Below, piece by piece: positions 18,136-27,800 of a stretch of DNA of 64,000 bases. The position numbers were made by a program, and so were the translations under genes. The DNA comes from Acidobacteriaceae bacterium (lineage in GTDB: Bacteria; Acidobacteriota; Terriglobia; Terriglobales; Acidobacteriaceae), in the NCBI GenBank assembly GCA_903642235.1, contig CAHJWL010000006.1, positions 1 through 64,000 of the forward strand, given 5' to 3'. The notes under the pieces were generated by a model. It was not told the DNA's origin, did no database searches, and was given only the letters and a program-made list of their open reading frames with translations. How positions within the stretch are numbered: the stretch's first letter is position 1; each line of letters begins with the position of its first letter.

Positions 18136-18894
18136 CTAGAACGCCTGCGGCTGGAAGTTATAGCTCAAACCAACGATTCGCACGTACCGCGTCACACTCT
18201 CGACCTTGTTGCGCGGCACCAGAATCAGGTCGCCCGGCAGCAGCTTCATGTCATTCGTCATGTCTGCGTTTTTGTGCATCCGCATGTTGATCCGGTGCAC
18301 CTCCGCATACTCGGAGTTCACGCGCCGGTAGAGCAAGACCTGTGTCTCCCGCCCGGAGATCTTGATCCCGCCTGAGAGCAGCACCGCCTGCAACGCCGTC
18401 ATCTCCTCGCGCATCTCCAGCTTCTGCGGCAAGTACACCTCCCCGGCCACGACCACGTAGAACCGCTGAAAGTTCGTGAGCTGCAGGTTTAGCTCCGGCC
18501 GCACCAGGTGCTGCGACTCCCTTTCCAGAATCACCTCCCGTGCCTTGCTGACCGTCAGCCCCGCCACCGGCACACGGCCCACCAGCTCCAGACTCACAGA
18601 CCCGTCCGGATCAATAATCACCGTCTGGTTCAGCTCCGGGCTGAGCCGGAACGAGAGAGCCAGGGAGTCGCCCGCGCGCAGCACATACGTGCCGGCCTGC
18701 GCCTCGGCCAGCGTCGCCGCCTGCGGCGCGGGTGGTGCCGGAGAGGCCTGCACCGCGGGTGCGGTTCCCTGCACAGAGGGAAATCCCGGAACCGCGGCCG
18801 GCCGCGGCGGCGCCTGCGCTCCTGCCTTTGCCGCAACCAGCACCATCACCAGAGCCAGAGACACCATCTTCATCACGCGCACGTCACTCCTCAT
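18136..18894 (-). CDS. Polysaccharide export protein, Wza-like
   Basis: The protein has about 252 residues. A signal peptide (VSLALVMVLVAAKAGAQ) is followed by a Pro/Ala linker, then a polysaccharide export (Poly_export) domain starting YVLRAGDSLALSF and an SLBB domain with FYVVVAGEVYLPQK. It ends GDLILVPRNKVE plus a short tail. By family it forms or caps the outer-membrane/periplasmic export channel. No lipobox Cys is evident, unlike classical Wza. Several in-frame starts exist near the upstream stop: ATG 18900, ATG 18894 and GTG 18882 beside GAGGAG; the exact start is undecided. It overlaps the ATPase gene next to it unless the GTG is used. Confidence 0.82.
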   Translation of the reverse strand: MRSDVRVMKMVSLALVMVLVAAKAGAQAPPRPAAVPGFPSVQGTAPAVQASPAPPAPQAATLAEAQAGTYVLRAGDSLALSFRLSPELNQTVIIDPDGSVSLELVGRVPVAGLTVSKAREVILERESQHLVRPELNLQLTNFQRFYVVVAGEVYLPQKLEMREEMTALQAVLLSGGIKISGRETQVLLYRRVNSEYAEVHRINMRMHKNADMTNDMKLLPGDLILVPRNKVESVTRYVRIVGLSYNFQPQAF

Positions 18895-18905
18895 CCTCAT
18901 CCGCT

Positions 18906-19604
18906 TTAAAGCCGCCGCCGCGCCCACTCCGGCACGAGGTACTTGCGTTTATTCAAAATGCTGCCGAATAGCCGCCCGCCCGCCGTCTCGATCTGTCGCT
19001 CCGCCTGCAGCATCTCCGTCTTGGTCGTCCGGTCCGCCTCCACGACCAGCAGCAGCCCGTCGACCAGCGAGGCGATCCCCAGCGTGTCTCCGCTGCGCCG
19101 CAGCGCCGGACAATCAAAGAGGATGTACTGGAACTGCGCGCGCAGCACATCGATGCACTCCCGCCGATGCTCCGCGCTCGCATGCCAGAACGTGCCCGAT
19201 CCGCCGCTTGCCACGCTGCCGCTGGCACCATTCATTCCCGGCAGCGCCGCCGCTCGTCTCCCGTTGTCGCGCGGGCTCTGCAGCTCGCCTGGCCTCTCCC
19301 CAATCTCGAAGATCGTTGCCGCCGCCGTCTCCTGCACCCGCTCCAGAGCGTCTTCCGTCGATCGCACGCTCCGCGCCAGAAACTGCAGATCCACCCGCAG
19401 GATCCGGTGCGTCGGATGGGCTCCCAACTCGTTCGTCAGAGCCCTGGTCAGGTGTGTCGTCCCCGCCCCGCGCGTCGGCGAGGTCAGCGCGATTACGAGC
19501 CCATGCGGTGTACTCCGCGGCAGCTGAAAGATGTTGTAGACCAGCGCCTGGTACTCGGAGAGTGGCCCCTGCGCGTCCTCGGTTCTGCCCCCGTTCGTCG
19601 CCAT
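18906..19604 (-). CDS. BY-kinase/CpsD-like ATPase lacking the Walker A lysine
   Basis: The protein has 232 residues and matches the cytoplasmic ATPase partner of exopolysaccharide chain-length regulators. The P-loop position reads SPTRGAGTTHLTRAL, where active homologues have a Lys before the Ser/Thr (GEGKS or GAGKT); here it is Thr. The A' region ILRVDLQF and the Walker B ILFDCPAL are recognisable. The C-terminus (YLVPEWARRRL) has one Tyr, not the usual Tyr cluster. The start ATG overlaps the stop of the Wzc/GumC-like gene (TGATG). Either it is a degenerate regulator that binds its partner without normal ATP hydrolysis, or the call is a divergent active form. Confidence 0.8.
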   Translation of the reverse strand: MATNGGRTEDAQGPLSEYQALVYNIFQLPRSTPHGLVIALTSPTRGAGTTHLTRALTNELGAHPTHRILRVDLQFLARSVRSTEDALERVQETAAATIFEIGERPGELQSPRDNGRRAAALPGMNGASGSVASGGSGTFWHASAEHRRECIDVLRAQFQYILFDCPALRRSGDTLGIASLVDGLLLVVEADRTTKTEMLQAERQIETAGGRLFGSILNKRKYLVPEWARRRL

Positions 19605-21175
19605 CAGAGGCTCCGCCTTCCGTCGCGCCCTTCGGTCCGGTCACGCACAGCGGCGAGAATCGAGCGCGTCGCCCGCGTCGGCAGATGCTCGCCCATCACC
19701 TCGTTCGCACCATACCCGACCGTCGCCAGCACCGGGTAGCGCGAGGCCACATCCAGCTCCGCCGGTGTCGCAATCGTCTCCCGGCCCGCTTCCGCCAGGT
19801 AGACAACAAAGCCCGCCAGGAAAACGCTCGTCAGCAAACCCAGAACCGTATCAATCAGGGGCCGCGGCCGCACCGGGTCAAGAGAGAACGTCGGCGACTG
19901 CGCGATGCCCACGTTCAACAGTCCCCGCTCGTCCATCGCCTCCGAGATCTGTGCGGCGTCCCGCTTCTGCACGTACAGCTGCTGGTTCGTATCAAGCGCC
20001 GCCACCCTCTGCTGCAGCGTTGTAAACTCGAGAGCCGCGCTCTCCGTCGACTTCAGCTGGTTCTCAAGATCTACCAGCTGCGCCGCGATAGTCGATCGCC
20101 GTCCCATCGCCGCGCCGAGATGCGCCCGATCATCCGCCAGCGCCTGATCCTGCGCCTGGAACTTCGGATTCACATTCGTCTGCGTCTCCGTTGAGTTCAT
20201 CGCCTGCGACTTCTTCAACTCGCTCTGCGCCTCTTCAATTTGTGAGTCCACCTGCTGCACTATCCGGTCCGTCGGCAGATACTCGGTCAGAAGCTGCGCC
20301 CGCCGCAGCGTCAACTGCGCCAGCAGCGTGTTCACCGAGTCCACCGACCCGGCCGCCGGCACGACCCGCTGCATGGTCTGCTGCCGCGCCGGCGTGGAGG
20401 CAAGCGCCGCACTCTCCGCCGCCATGCGGTGCTCCACCTCGCTGATGTCTGCGTCCGCCGCCCGCTCGAGCGCCTGCCCGTCCGCAATCGCCTTTTCGAG
20501 CTCCGTCTCCTTGTCCGTCACGGAGACAAAGTGATGGCTCTGCTGGAACTCCGCCAGCTCCTGCTGCGCCTTCGACCACTGCCCCTGCGTGCGGCCTGCC
20601 TCCTCGTTGAAGAAGTGCGAGGCTCCGGCGGGCCGGCCGATATCCTTCTGCCGTGCAATAAAGATGTTCAGCAGCCGCGTCAGCGTCTCGGTCGCGGCCT
20701 GGGGTGAGTTCGCCCGGTAGCTGACATCGATCACATGCGACTTGCGCACGGGCGCCACCACCAGGTGCTTGCGCAGCTTGCTGACATTGCTCTCGTGCAG
20801 CGCCTGCGCCTCCACCGGGTGCGCGGTCACCGGCACATCCCGCCAGCCGGGGTCCACCACCTCGTCCAGCACATCCGTGCTTCCCAGAATCTCCACCTGC
20901 GAGTACAGCTCCTCCTCCGTCACCTCCGCCACCACGCTCTGGTTTGAGGTCGTCGCCTCCGCCGAAATCACCTCCGGCTTGCGTGCATTCTGTACCAGCA
21001 GGCTCATGTCCGACTCATACTTCTTCGGGCTTACCAGCACCCACAGCAGCGTCAGCAGCAGCCCGAAGCCAAATACCAGAAGAAACCGCGTCCGATGCCG
21101 GAACAACGCTTCGGCAGCGCCGCGCAGGGAAGAGCCGGTTGCATCTGCGGAGACAGGATGGGAAAGGGTGGTCAC
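19604..21175 (-). CDS. Chain-length regulator, Wzc/GumC-like (Wzz plus GNVR domains)
   Basis: The protein has 523 residues. One membrane helix near residues 32-50 (FLLVFGFGLLLTLLWVLVS) precedes the Wzz domain (KKYESDMSLLVQNAR); then a long coiled region (residues about 180-410) with a GNVR-type part; then a second helix after SLDPVRPRPLIDT. It has no kinase domain, which is supplied by the separate downstream gene. By family it controls polymer length and bridges to the export channel. The start is GTG at 21175, about 7 nt after GAGG. It heads a run of six same-strand genes down to 12904. Confidence 0.87.
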   Translation of the reverse strand: MTTLSHPVSADATGSSLRGAAEALFRHRTRFLLVFGFGLLLTLLWVLVSPKKYESDMSLLVQNARKPEVISAEATTSNQSVVAEVTEEELYSQVEILGSTDVLDEVVDPGWRDVPVTAHPVEAQALHESNVSKLRKHLVVAPVRKSHVIDVSYRANSPQAATETLTRLLNIFIARQKDIGRPAGASHFFNEEAGRTQGQWSKAQQELAEFQQSHHFVSVTDKETELEKAIADGQALERAADADISEVEHRMAAESAALASTPARQQTMQRVVPAAGSVDSVNTLLAQLTLRRAQLLTEYLPTDRIVQQVDSQIEEAQSELKKSQAMNSTETQTNVNPKFQAQDQALADDRAHLGAAMGRRSTIAAQLVDLENQLKSTESAALEFTTLQQRVAALDTNQQLYVQKRDAAQISEAMDERGLLNVGIAQSPTFSLDPVRPRPLIDTVLGLLTSVFLAGFVVYLAEAGRETIATPAELDVASRYPVLATVGYGANEVMGEHLPTRATRSILAAVRDRTEGRDGRRSL

Positions 21176-21287
21176 GGACAGCCTCGCTCTAAAGTGCTGT
21201 GGAATCCATACTTCAAAGGGAAATCCACATCCAGACTCCCGTTCCCACTACGCTTCTAGCGGTGAAAAAACAAACAAAGGACTCAAG

Positions 21288-21299
21288 GAAGTTAACTTC
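21288..21299. promoter_or_regulatory. Perfect 12-bp palindrome in divergent promoter region
   Basis: GAAGTTAACTTC is a perfect palindrome in the 299-bp gap between the divergent chain-length regulator and the DUF1800 gene, 113 bp upstream of the former. It could be an operator for the exopolysaccharide operon. No regulator is identified, and a palindrome of this size can arise by chance. Confidence 0.35.
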
Positions 21300-21474
21300 G
21301 CTTCAAAGTTGGTGGTAAGAACAAAGTATGCTGAGGTGCTTTGGAGAGTTTACAGGAAGCCTGGCCGCCCTTCTCGGATTTCCTTTGCGGACCGTCTTCC
21401 CTCCCACAAACGAGTCATCCGCCCTCCCCAATCGAGGGTTGTGCAAAGTTTTGCGCACTTCTTACGATTCGATC

Positions 21475-23148
21475 ATGACCCGCCTCCCCAACCGATCTCG
21501 AACGCACGCGCCTGTTCCCCTCCGGGACCGCCGTCCCGGTCGCGTCCGCCGTCTTCGCAGACATCTCGCCGCCTCCGTGCTCCCGGCCTTTCTGGCACCC
21601 GCCCTGCTCACCTCGGCCAACGCCCTGGCGGCCGCCGCGCCTGCCCCCAGCGTCAGCGCCGCTGCGCGCCTTCTCGATCAGGCCACCTTCGGCCCAACCG
21701 TGGACTCGATCGCGCACGTGCAGCAGGTCGGCCTTGAAAGGTACCTCAATGAGCAGTTCGCCCTGCCCGTGAGCACCGTCCCCGAGACACCCCTGCCCCC
21801 CTTTCCCTCCTATTGCACCTCCGCCAACGCCTGCAACGATCTCGCCTGGTGGAAGAACATCCTCACCGGCAAAGATCAGCTGCGCCAGCGCACCGCCTTC
21901 GCCCTCTCCCACCTCTTCGTCGTCTCCTTCAACTCTGCTGCCGGTGCAGACTTCCCTGACTACCAGAACGTGCTCGCCCGCGACGCCTTCACCAACTATC
22001 TGACGCTCATGAAGGACGTCACCCTCACCTCCGCCATGGGCAGCTATCTCAACATGGGGAACAGCGGCCGGCCTGTCGGCGCCGCCATCGCCAATGAAAA
22101 CTTCGCCCGCGAGATGATGCAGCTCTTCACCCTCGGTCCCAACCGGCTCAACCTTAACGGCACGCTCCGCCTCGACCGCGACCGTCAGCCTGTTCCCACC
22201 TTTACCGAGGCTCAGGTCAAAGCCTTTGCGCTTGCCTATACCGGCTGGACCTATCCCTCACCCCTCGCTGCCACCCAGAACACCCTCAACAAAAGCGATC
22301 GCAGCCACCGCGGCCCCATGGTCGCCATCAACTCCGAGCACGATCCGTCGGCGAAAGCTCTTCTGAATGGCACGGTCCTGCCCGCCGGTCAAAGCGCCCA
22401 GCAGGACCTCGCCGGCGCTCTCCTGTCTATCTTTAACGACGACAACATCGCCCCCTTCGTCAGCCGCTCGCTCATCCAGCACCTTGTCACCAGCAATCCC
22501 AGCCCGGCCTACATCGCCCGCGTCGCCACCGTCTTCCTGCACAATGCCGCCGGCGTCCGCGGCGACATGAAGTCCATCCTTACCGCCATCCTGCTTGACC
22601 CGGAGGCCCGCGCCGGTGACACCAACACGCGGTCCCAGGGCGGCCATCTTCGCGAGCCTCTGCTCTGGCTGGCAAACGTCTATCGCGGCCTCGACGCCTA
22701 CCCCGTCTCGCCGGGTCTCTCCGCCTACGTCACCCTGTCGATCAAAGCCAGCCACCTCAACGAGGCCCCCTTTCACGCGCCCAGCGTCTTTGACTTCTAC
22801 AGCCCCAACTACCTCGCACCGGGCACGTCTCAGTTCGGCCCCGAGTTCATGCTTGAAGACGGGGCCGGCGTCGTCCAGCGCGCCTCCTACGCCGACCTGA
22901 TCACCAACAACCAGATCCTTCCCGGCCTCCGTGTCGATCTCAGCAACACCAGCACATGGGGCACGCTGGCCGCCAACCCTGCCAGCCTCGTCGACGCCCT
23001 CGCCGTCGTCTTCATGCACGGCCAGATGCCCGCCGACATGCGCGCCACCATCATCTCCGCCGTCGGTGCCGTCAAGTCACCCGCACAGCGCGCCCGCTTC
23101 GCCGTCTTCCTGATCGTGACCTCGCCCCAATACCTGATCGTCCACTAA
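21475..23148 (+). CDS. DUF1800 family protein
   Basis: The protein has 557 residues from the ATG at 21475; the frame is open back to 21328, but the chosen start leaves a basic N-region (RVRRLRRHL) and a signal-like hydrophobic stretch. Family features include SAAARLLDQATFGPT near residue 60, the QLRQRTAFALSHLFVVS segment and NENFAREMMQLFTLG. The biochemical role of DUF1800 is not known; it is often encoded next to DUF1501, as here, 225 bp upstream. The spacer between them is filled with a tandem hairpin repeat. Confidence 0.85.
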   Translation: MTRLPNRSRTHAPVPLRDRRPGRVRRLRRHLAASVLPAFLAPALLTSANALAAAAPAPSVSAAARLLDQATFGPTVDSIAHVQQVGLERYLNEQFALPVSTVPETPLPPFPSYCTSANACNDLAWWKNILTGKDQLRQRTAFALSHLFVVSFNSAAGADFPDYQNVLARDAFTNYLTLMKDVTLTSAMGSYLNMGNSGRPVGAAIANENFAREMMQLFTLGPNRLNLNGTLRLDRDRQPVPTFTEAQVKAFALAYTGWTYPSPLAATQNTLNKSDRSHRGPMVAINSEHDPSAKALLNGTVLPAGQSAQQDLAGALLSIFNDDNIAPFVSRSLIQHLVTSNPSPAYIARVATVFLHNAAGVRGDMKSILTAILLDPEARAGDTNTRSQGGHLREPLLWLANVYRGLDAYPVSPGLSAYVTLSIKASHLNEAPFHAPSVFDFYSPNYLAPGTSQFGPEFMLEDGAGVVQRASYADLITNNQILPGLRVDLSNTSTWGTLAANPASLVDALAVVFMHGQMPADMRATIISAVGAVKSPAQRARFAVFLIVTSPQYLIVH

Positions 23149-23151
23149 GCC

Positions 23152-23315
23152 GTCGTCCGAAGGGACCTGTTCCCAGCCTTTTGTTGTCATCCCGCAGGGA
23201 TCTGCTTCTCGCACTTTTACTGTCATCCGTAGGGACCTGTTTCCAGCCTTTTTGTTGTCATCCCGTAGGGATCTGCTTCTCGCACTTTACTGTCATCCCG
23301 CAGGCACCGCTTCTC
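23152..23315 (+). repeat. 70-bp tandem repeat containing three family A hairpin copies and two diverged relatives
   Basis: Two units of about 69-70 bp (23152-23220 and 23221-23290) and a partial third are visible. Each full unit has a variant half (AGGGACCTGTTTCC) and a standard half with CATCCCGTAGGGATCTGC or its CGCAGGG form. Family A copies are at 23182-23210, 23253-23281 and, shortened, 23291-23315; a degraded copy is at 23221-23244. All read in the plus direction, in the DUF1800-DUF1501 spacer. Confidence 0.88.
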
Positions 23316-23373
23316 GCTTTGTGCACTCCAGGGAACCACCGTTCGCAAAATCCGCCTCAAGGAGCCCCCGCCC

Positions 23374-24717
23374 ATGGCCGCTACTCGCCGATCCTTCATG
23401 AAGTTCGCCTCCCTTGCCGCCGCCGGCTCCCTTGCCGGCCTGGACCCCTTCGGCTCACTCAGCGCCTTTGCCCAGTCGGGAGCCTCGGACTACAAAGCCC
23501 TTGTCTGCATCTTTCTCTTCGGCGGCAACGACGGCAACAACCTGATCATCCCCACAGACGCCGCCGGCTTCGCCAACTACAAGCACCTTCGCGGACCGCT
23601 CGCCGTCTCCCAGGCCTCCGTGCTTCCGCTCGCCGGCCAGTCCTCCCTCGGCCTCAGCGGCGCCATGCCCGGCACACAGGCCCTCTTCAACAAGCGCCGT
23701 CTCGCCGTCCTCGCCAACGTCGGCACGCTGACGCAGCCGCTAACCCGCGCACAGTTTCTCGCCAATCAGGAAGCCGCCCCCCACAATCTCTTCTCGCACG
23801 CCGACCAGCAGCGCATCTGGCAGACGGAAGCTCCCGTCGGAGCCACCGACACCGGCTGGGCCGGACGCACCGCCGATCTGCTCTCCGCCTCCTCCGCCGG
23901 CTCGCTTCCCATGGTCGTCACCACGGCCGGCTCAGAGATCTTCACCGCCGGCCGCTCCACCTTCGGCATGTCCGTTCCGCCAAACGGTGCCGGCGTCACC
24001 GGAGGTGCCTGCAACGAGGGCATCAACTGCACCATCCGCCTCAACGCCGCCCAGCAGCTGCTCACCTTTTCGACCGGCGCCAGCCTGGTACAGGCCGACC
24101 AGACCATCACCTCCAACGCCTTCCGCTACGCGACCGAGCTCTCCTCCGCCGTCAAGGATGCTCCCGCGCTCCACACCGACTTTCCCTCCGGCAACCCGCT
24201 CGCCGCACAGCTCGAGCAGATCGCCCAGATCATCCAGGTCCGCTCCACCCTCGGCGCCGGCCGGCAGATCTTCTTCGCCTCCCTCGGCAGCTTCGATACC
24301 CACAGCAATCAGGTCGCAACCCAGACCTGGCTGCTCGGCCAGCTCGACGCCGCGCTCCTGGCCTTTGACAGCGCCACCACCGAGCTCGGCGTCAACAGCA
24401 AAGTCACCTCGTTCACCATGTCAGACTTCGGCCGCGCCCTTACCCCAAACACCGTCTATGGCAGCGACCACGCCTGGGGCAGCCACCACCTCATCATGGG
24501 CGGAGCCGTCAAGGGCGGCAGACTCTACGGCACCCTCCCCACCCTCGCACTCGCCGGCCCCGACGACGCAGGCACCGACGGCCGCTGGATCCCAACCACC
24601 TCCACCACCCAGTACGCCGCCACCCTCGCCTCCTGGTTCGGCGTCCCGCCCCCCGAGCTCGCCAGCGTCTTCCCCCTCCTGCCCAACTTCAACTCCGCCA
24701 ACCTGGGCTTCGTCTAA
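23374..24717 (+). CDS. DUF1501 family protein, Tat-exported
   Basis: The protein has 447 residues. It starts with a twin-arginine signal (TRRSFMKFASLAAAGSLAG), so it is probably exported folded. The body opens KALVCIFLFGGNDGNNLIIP, which is the DUF1501 hallmark, and later has SLGSFDTHSNQ and SDHAWGSHHLIMGGAV, with His and Asp residues placed as in the alkaline phosphatase/sulfatase-like fold this family is related to. Substrate and reaction are unknown. AAGGAG lies 9 nt upstream of the ATG. It is probably co-transcribed with the DUF1800 gene. Confidence 0.88.
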   Translation: MAATRRSFMKFASLAAAGSLAGLDPFGSLSAFAQSGASDYKALVCIFLFGGNDGNNLIIPTDAAGFANYKHLRGPLAVSQASVLPLAGQSSLGLSGAMPGTQALFNKRRLAVLANVGTLTQPLTRAQFLANQEAAPHNLFSHADQQRIWQTEAPVGATDTGWAGRTADLLSASSAGSLPMVVTTAGSEIFTAGRSTFGMSVPPNGAGVTGGACNEGINCTIRLNAAQQLLTFSTGASLVQADQTITSNAFRYATELSSAVKDAPALHTDFPSGNPLAAQLEQIAQIIQVRSTLGAGRQIFFASLGSFDTHSNQVATQTWLLGQLDAALLAFDSATTELGVNSKVTSFTMSDFGRALTPNTVYGSDHAWGSHHLIMGGAVKGGRLYGTLPTLALAGPDDAGTDGRWIPTTSTTQYAATLASWFGVPPPELASVFPLLPNFNSANLGFV

Positions 24718-24803
24718 AGCGCTGGACTGTAACGGGCGAGGCCGCACTCTGACGTAAGTGTGCAAACTCTCACTCGCCACAACGACACGCCAGACGCGAA
24801 ATA

Positions 24804-24830
24804 GCGAGAGCAGGTCGAACCTGCCCTCGC
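24804..24830. terminator. Hairpin terminator between convergent genes
   Basis: GCGAGAGCAGGT and ACCTGCCCTCGC form a 12-bp stem with one mismatch around a CGA loop, between the DUF1501 stop and the TonB receptor stop. There is no long T-run, so its strength is uncertain. Confidence 0.6.
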
Positions 24831-24852
24831 TTCACCGTTCACGGCGCTTCCT

Positions 24853-27800
24853 CTAGAAATTGATCTTGAGAGCAAACTGGCCGAAGCGGCGCTCGTCATT
24901 CGGACCACCCTGAATGCCGCCCTTGCGGGCCTGTATCTGAGGGTTGGTAGCGGGGTTGTTAACGGTGCTGCCGAGTGCTGTAGTGGTTGTTGTGGCCTGG
25001 AAGTTCCCGGCGTCGAGCGCCTGACCGAGGATGTAGAGATTGTGGTGGTTGGTGATGTCGAAGCCTTCAGCACGTAATTCAACGTTGATCTGCTCGTGGA
25101 CGGGAATGGTCTTGGAGACAGAGGCGTCAAGGTTGTAGGCACCGGGACCGCGAAAGCTGTTGCGGCGATCCATGGTGGCCGGGTAAGGACCAAAGTCCGA
25201 GACGCCTAGAGTTGAATTGATGTATGGATTGTTGACCGGCAGATCAGTCGGCGCTGTAAGGGTATACAGATTGCCGTTATTGGCGGAGCCTGACGGAATG
25301 GATTTGTAGGTACGGTGGCGAACGGGGGTACTCGGGTTATAGCGGGGAAGACTGTAGCCGGAGTTGTTAAAGGTGGAATCGTAAAGAGTGAACGGCGTCC
25401 CGGAGCGCAGGGAGTAGATACCGGTAGCTTGCCAGCCGAAAAGGGCCTGGGCCAGATACCCACCCTTGCGATGGGTGTACCAGGGTGTCTGATAGATCGG
25501 CGCGACGATAAAGCGATGCCGCACATCAAAGTCCGAACTTCCGTGATCGAAGGCCGGATTAAAGGGATCGGTGTAACCAAGCCCGAAGTTCTCGGCGATG
25601 TCATCCGTAAATGTTGTGCTGAGATCATCGAGCGCATGGCCGAGCGTGTAGTTGGCAACGAGTGAGAGCCCGGAGTGGCGGACGTCCTGCGCGTTGAGCT
25701 GTACGTTGACGGCGTTGTAGTAGGAGTCGCCGTTCGAGCCACGGTTGTTGTCATTCGAGAAATGCGGATTAAGGCTGGTAAGACCGGTGTTGCCGCTCAC
25801 GGGATCAACCAGAGGATCGCCCAGATAGAGGTTGCCGCTGCCAGGAATGTTGTAGTTCTTGACGTCGTAGAGATGGATCCCACGGGTTGCGTTGTAGGAG
25901 ACTTCAAGTAACACATTGTGGGCGACCTGTTGATCGATCGCGAGAGAATGGAACTGGGTCTGCGCGGTGCGGATATTCTGATCGACGTGACGCAGGCTGG
26001 TGGGAGGCAGGGCCACAGATCCGGTGCCGGCAAGCGGACCCGAGTTTGAATTGGTGACCGTCGCACCAGTGCGATCGACAATTACGGCATAGTTGGGTGG
26101 GTTCTGAATCAAGTTAAAAGTGACATTGCCGAAGTTGCGCTCATACGAGATGCCGTAGCCACCGCGCAGCGAGGTTCTGCCATTACCAAAAATATCCAGA
26201 GCGAAGCCGAGTCGCGGACTGACATCGCCGTACTGCGGATTCCAGAGACGCTTGTCTGGGCTGTTTGGAACGGTTAGGACATTTCCGTTGCGGATCTGCT
26301 GCTGTAGCGAGCTACCGCTGCCGTAATAGAAGTTCGCGTCCAGAGCGGGCTTGTTGCCATGCTGAACGCCGAAGTACTCGTAGCGAACGCCGTAGTTGAC
26401 GGTGAGGCGCGGTGTGACCTTCCACTGGTCCTGCGCGTAAGCGGCCCAGTCGTGGAAGCGATTGGAGCGGGCAAAGCTGGGTTGACTGACCGGAAGGTTG
26501 ATGGTGCAGGCCGGGGTCTGCTCGAGCGTGTTGGTGTACTGATTCAATAAGCACGGTGTCGCACCTTTAGGATCGACAGCGGCCTGGAACTGATACAGAT
26601 TACCCGTGACCAGGTTGGCCAGCCCCTGGCTCTTGCTCTTTCCAAGCTGTTCGTTGGCCTGTGCGTAAGCACCATACGCGTAGTTCTCCTGAATGTAGAG
26701 AACCTGGGCGCCAAATTGGAACTGATGGCGGCCCTTGGTAAGACTGAGGTCCTGGTTGTACTGGATCGTATTCTGCGGGCCGCCGGCGGGCAGACCCCCA
26801 TTGCCGGGCGATGGCGAATAGAACCCCGGAAGCTCAAAGGTGTTGCCCGTGACCGGATCGACCCCGCCCGGGTAGATGTTAAGCGTAGGAACAGTAGCCA
26901 GAGCGGTGCTGTAGGTCTGGGCGGCGAGGTTATTGCGGGTGAAAGAAAGTTTGGTCAGCGCCGAGAGAGACGGCGTGAACTCATGGGCGAGACTGAGCAG
27001 ATAGGCCTGCCCCGTAGAACTCTGACCAACGTCGTACTGTGAGTAAGGACTGCTATAGGACGCGCCGGAGAAGTCGAGCTCGTTATAGTCCACATAGCGG
27101 AAGAAGGCCTGAGTCTTGGGACCGAGATCAAAGTCCAGCCGCCCGGTCACGTTGTACGTGTTCTGCGGAAGGCCGCCGCCGGCATCCGCCGCAGCGCCGT
27201 AGAGAACGTTATCGTAAACAGGCGCATCCGCAGCGAGACCGGCGTACAGAGGAGAACCGCCGCCGGCCTGCGCGTTGGTGGTACTGCTGATGACGTTGAA
27301 GTTGGGATGAGCTCCATACGTATTGAAGAAAGATTGAATATTTGGCGCAGCCGCCGCAAGCAGAGTGGCCGACGGGACAGCATTGATAATGTTTGACGAG
27401 GAGCGGACACGCGTGAGTTCCGCGGACGAAAAGAAGAAGAGCTTGTCCTTAAGCACGGGACCGCCAACAGCGCCGCCGAACTGGTTGCGCGTGTACGTGC
27501 TCTTGGCTACGCCGCTCTGGGCATTGGTGACGGTGTTCGCGGTGTAGGCGGAAAGGCGATTGAACTCCCAGGCACGGCCATGGAAGGAATTGGTTCCAGA
27601 GCGCGTCGCGACTGCAACCACGCCGCCCGAAGCGCGGCCGTACTCCGGCGCGAAGTTGTTAGTGATGACGCGGTACTCCTGTACGTCGTCAATCGGAACA
27701 GTGATGGCAACCTGATCGGTAAAGATAGAGAGGTTCTCGACGCCATCCAGCAGGATCTCGGTTCCGGTGCTGCGAGAGCCATTGAGCGAATAGCCGACAC

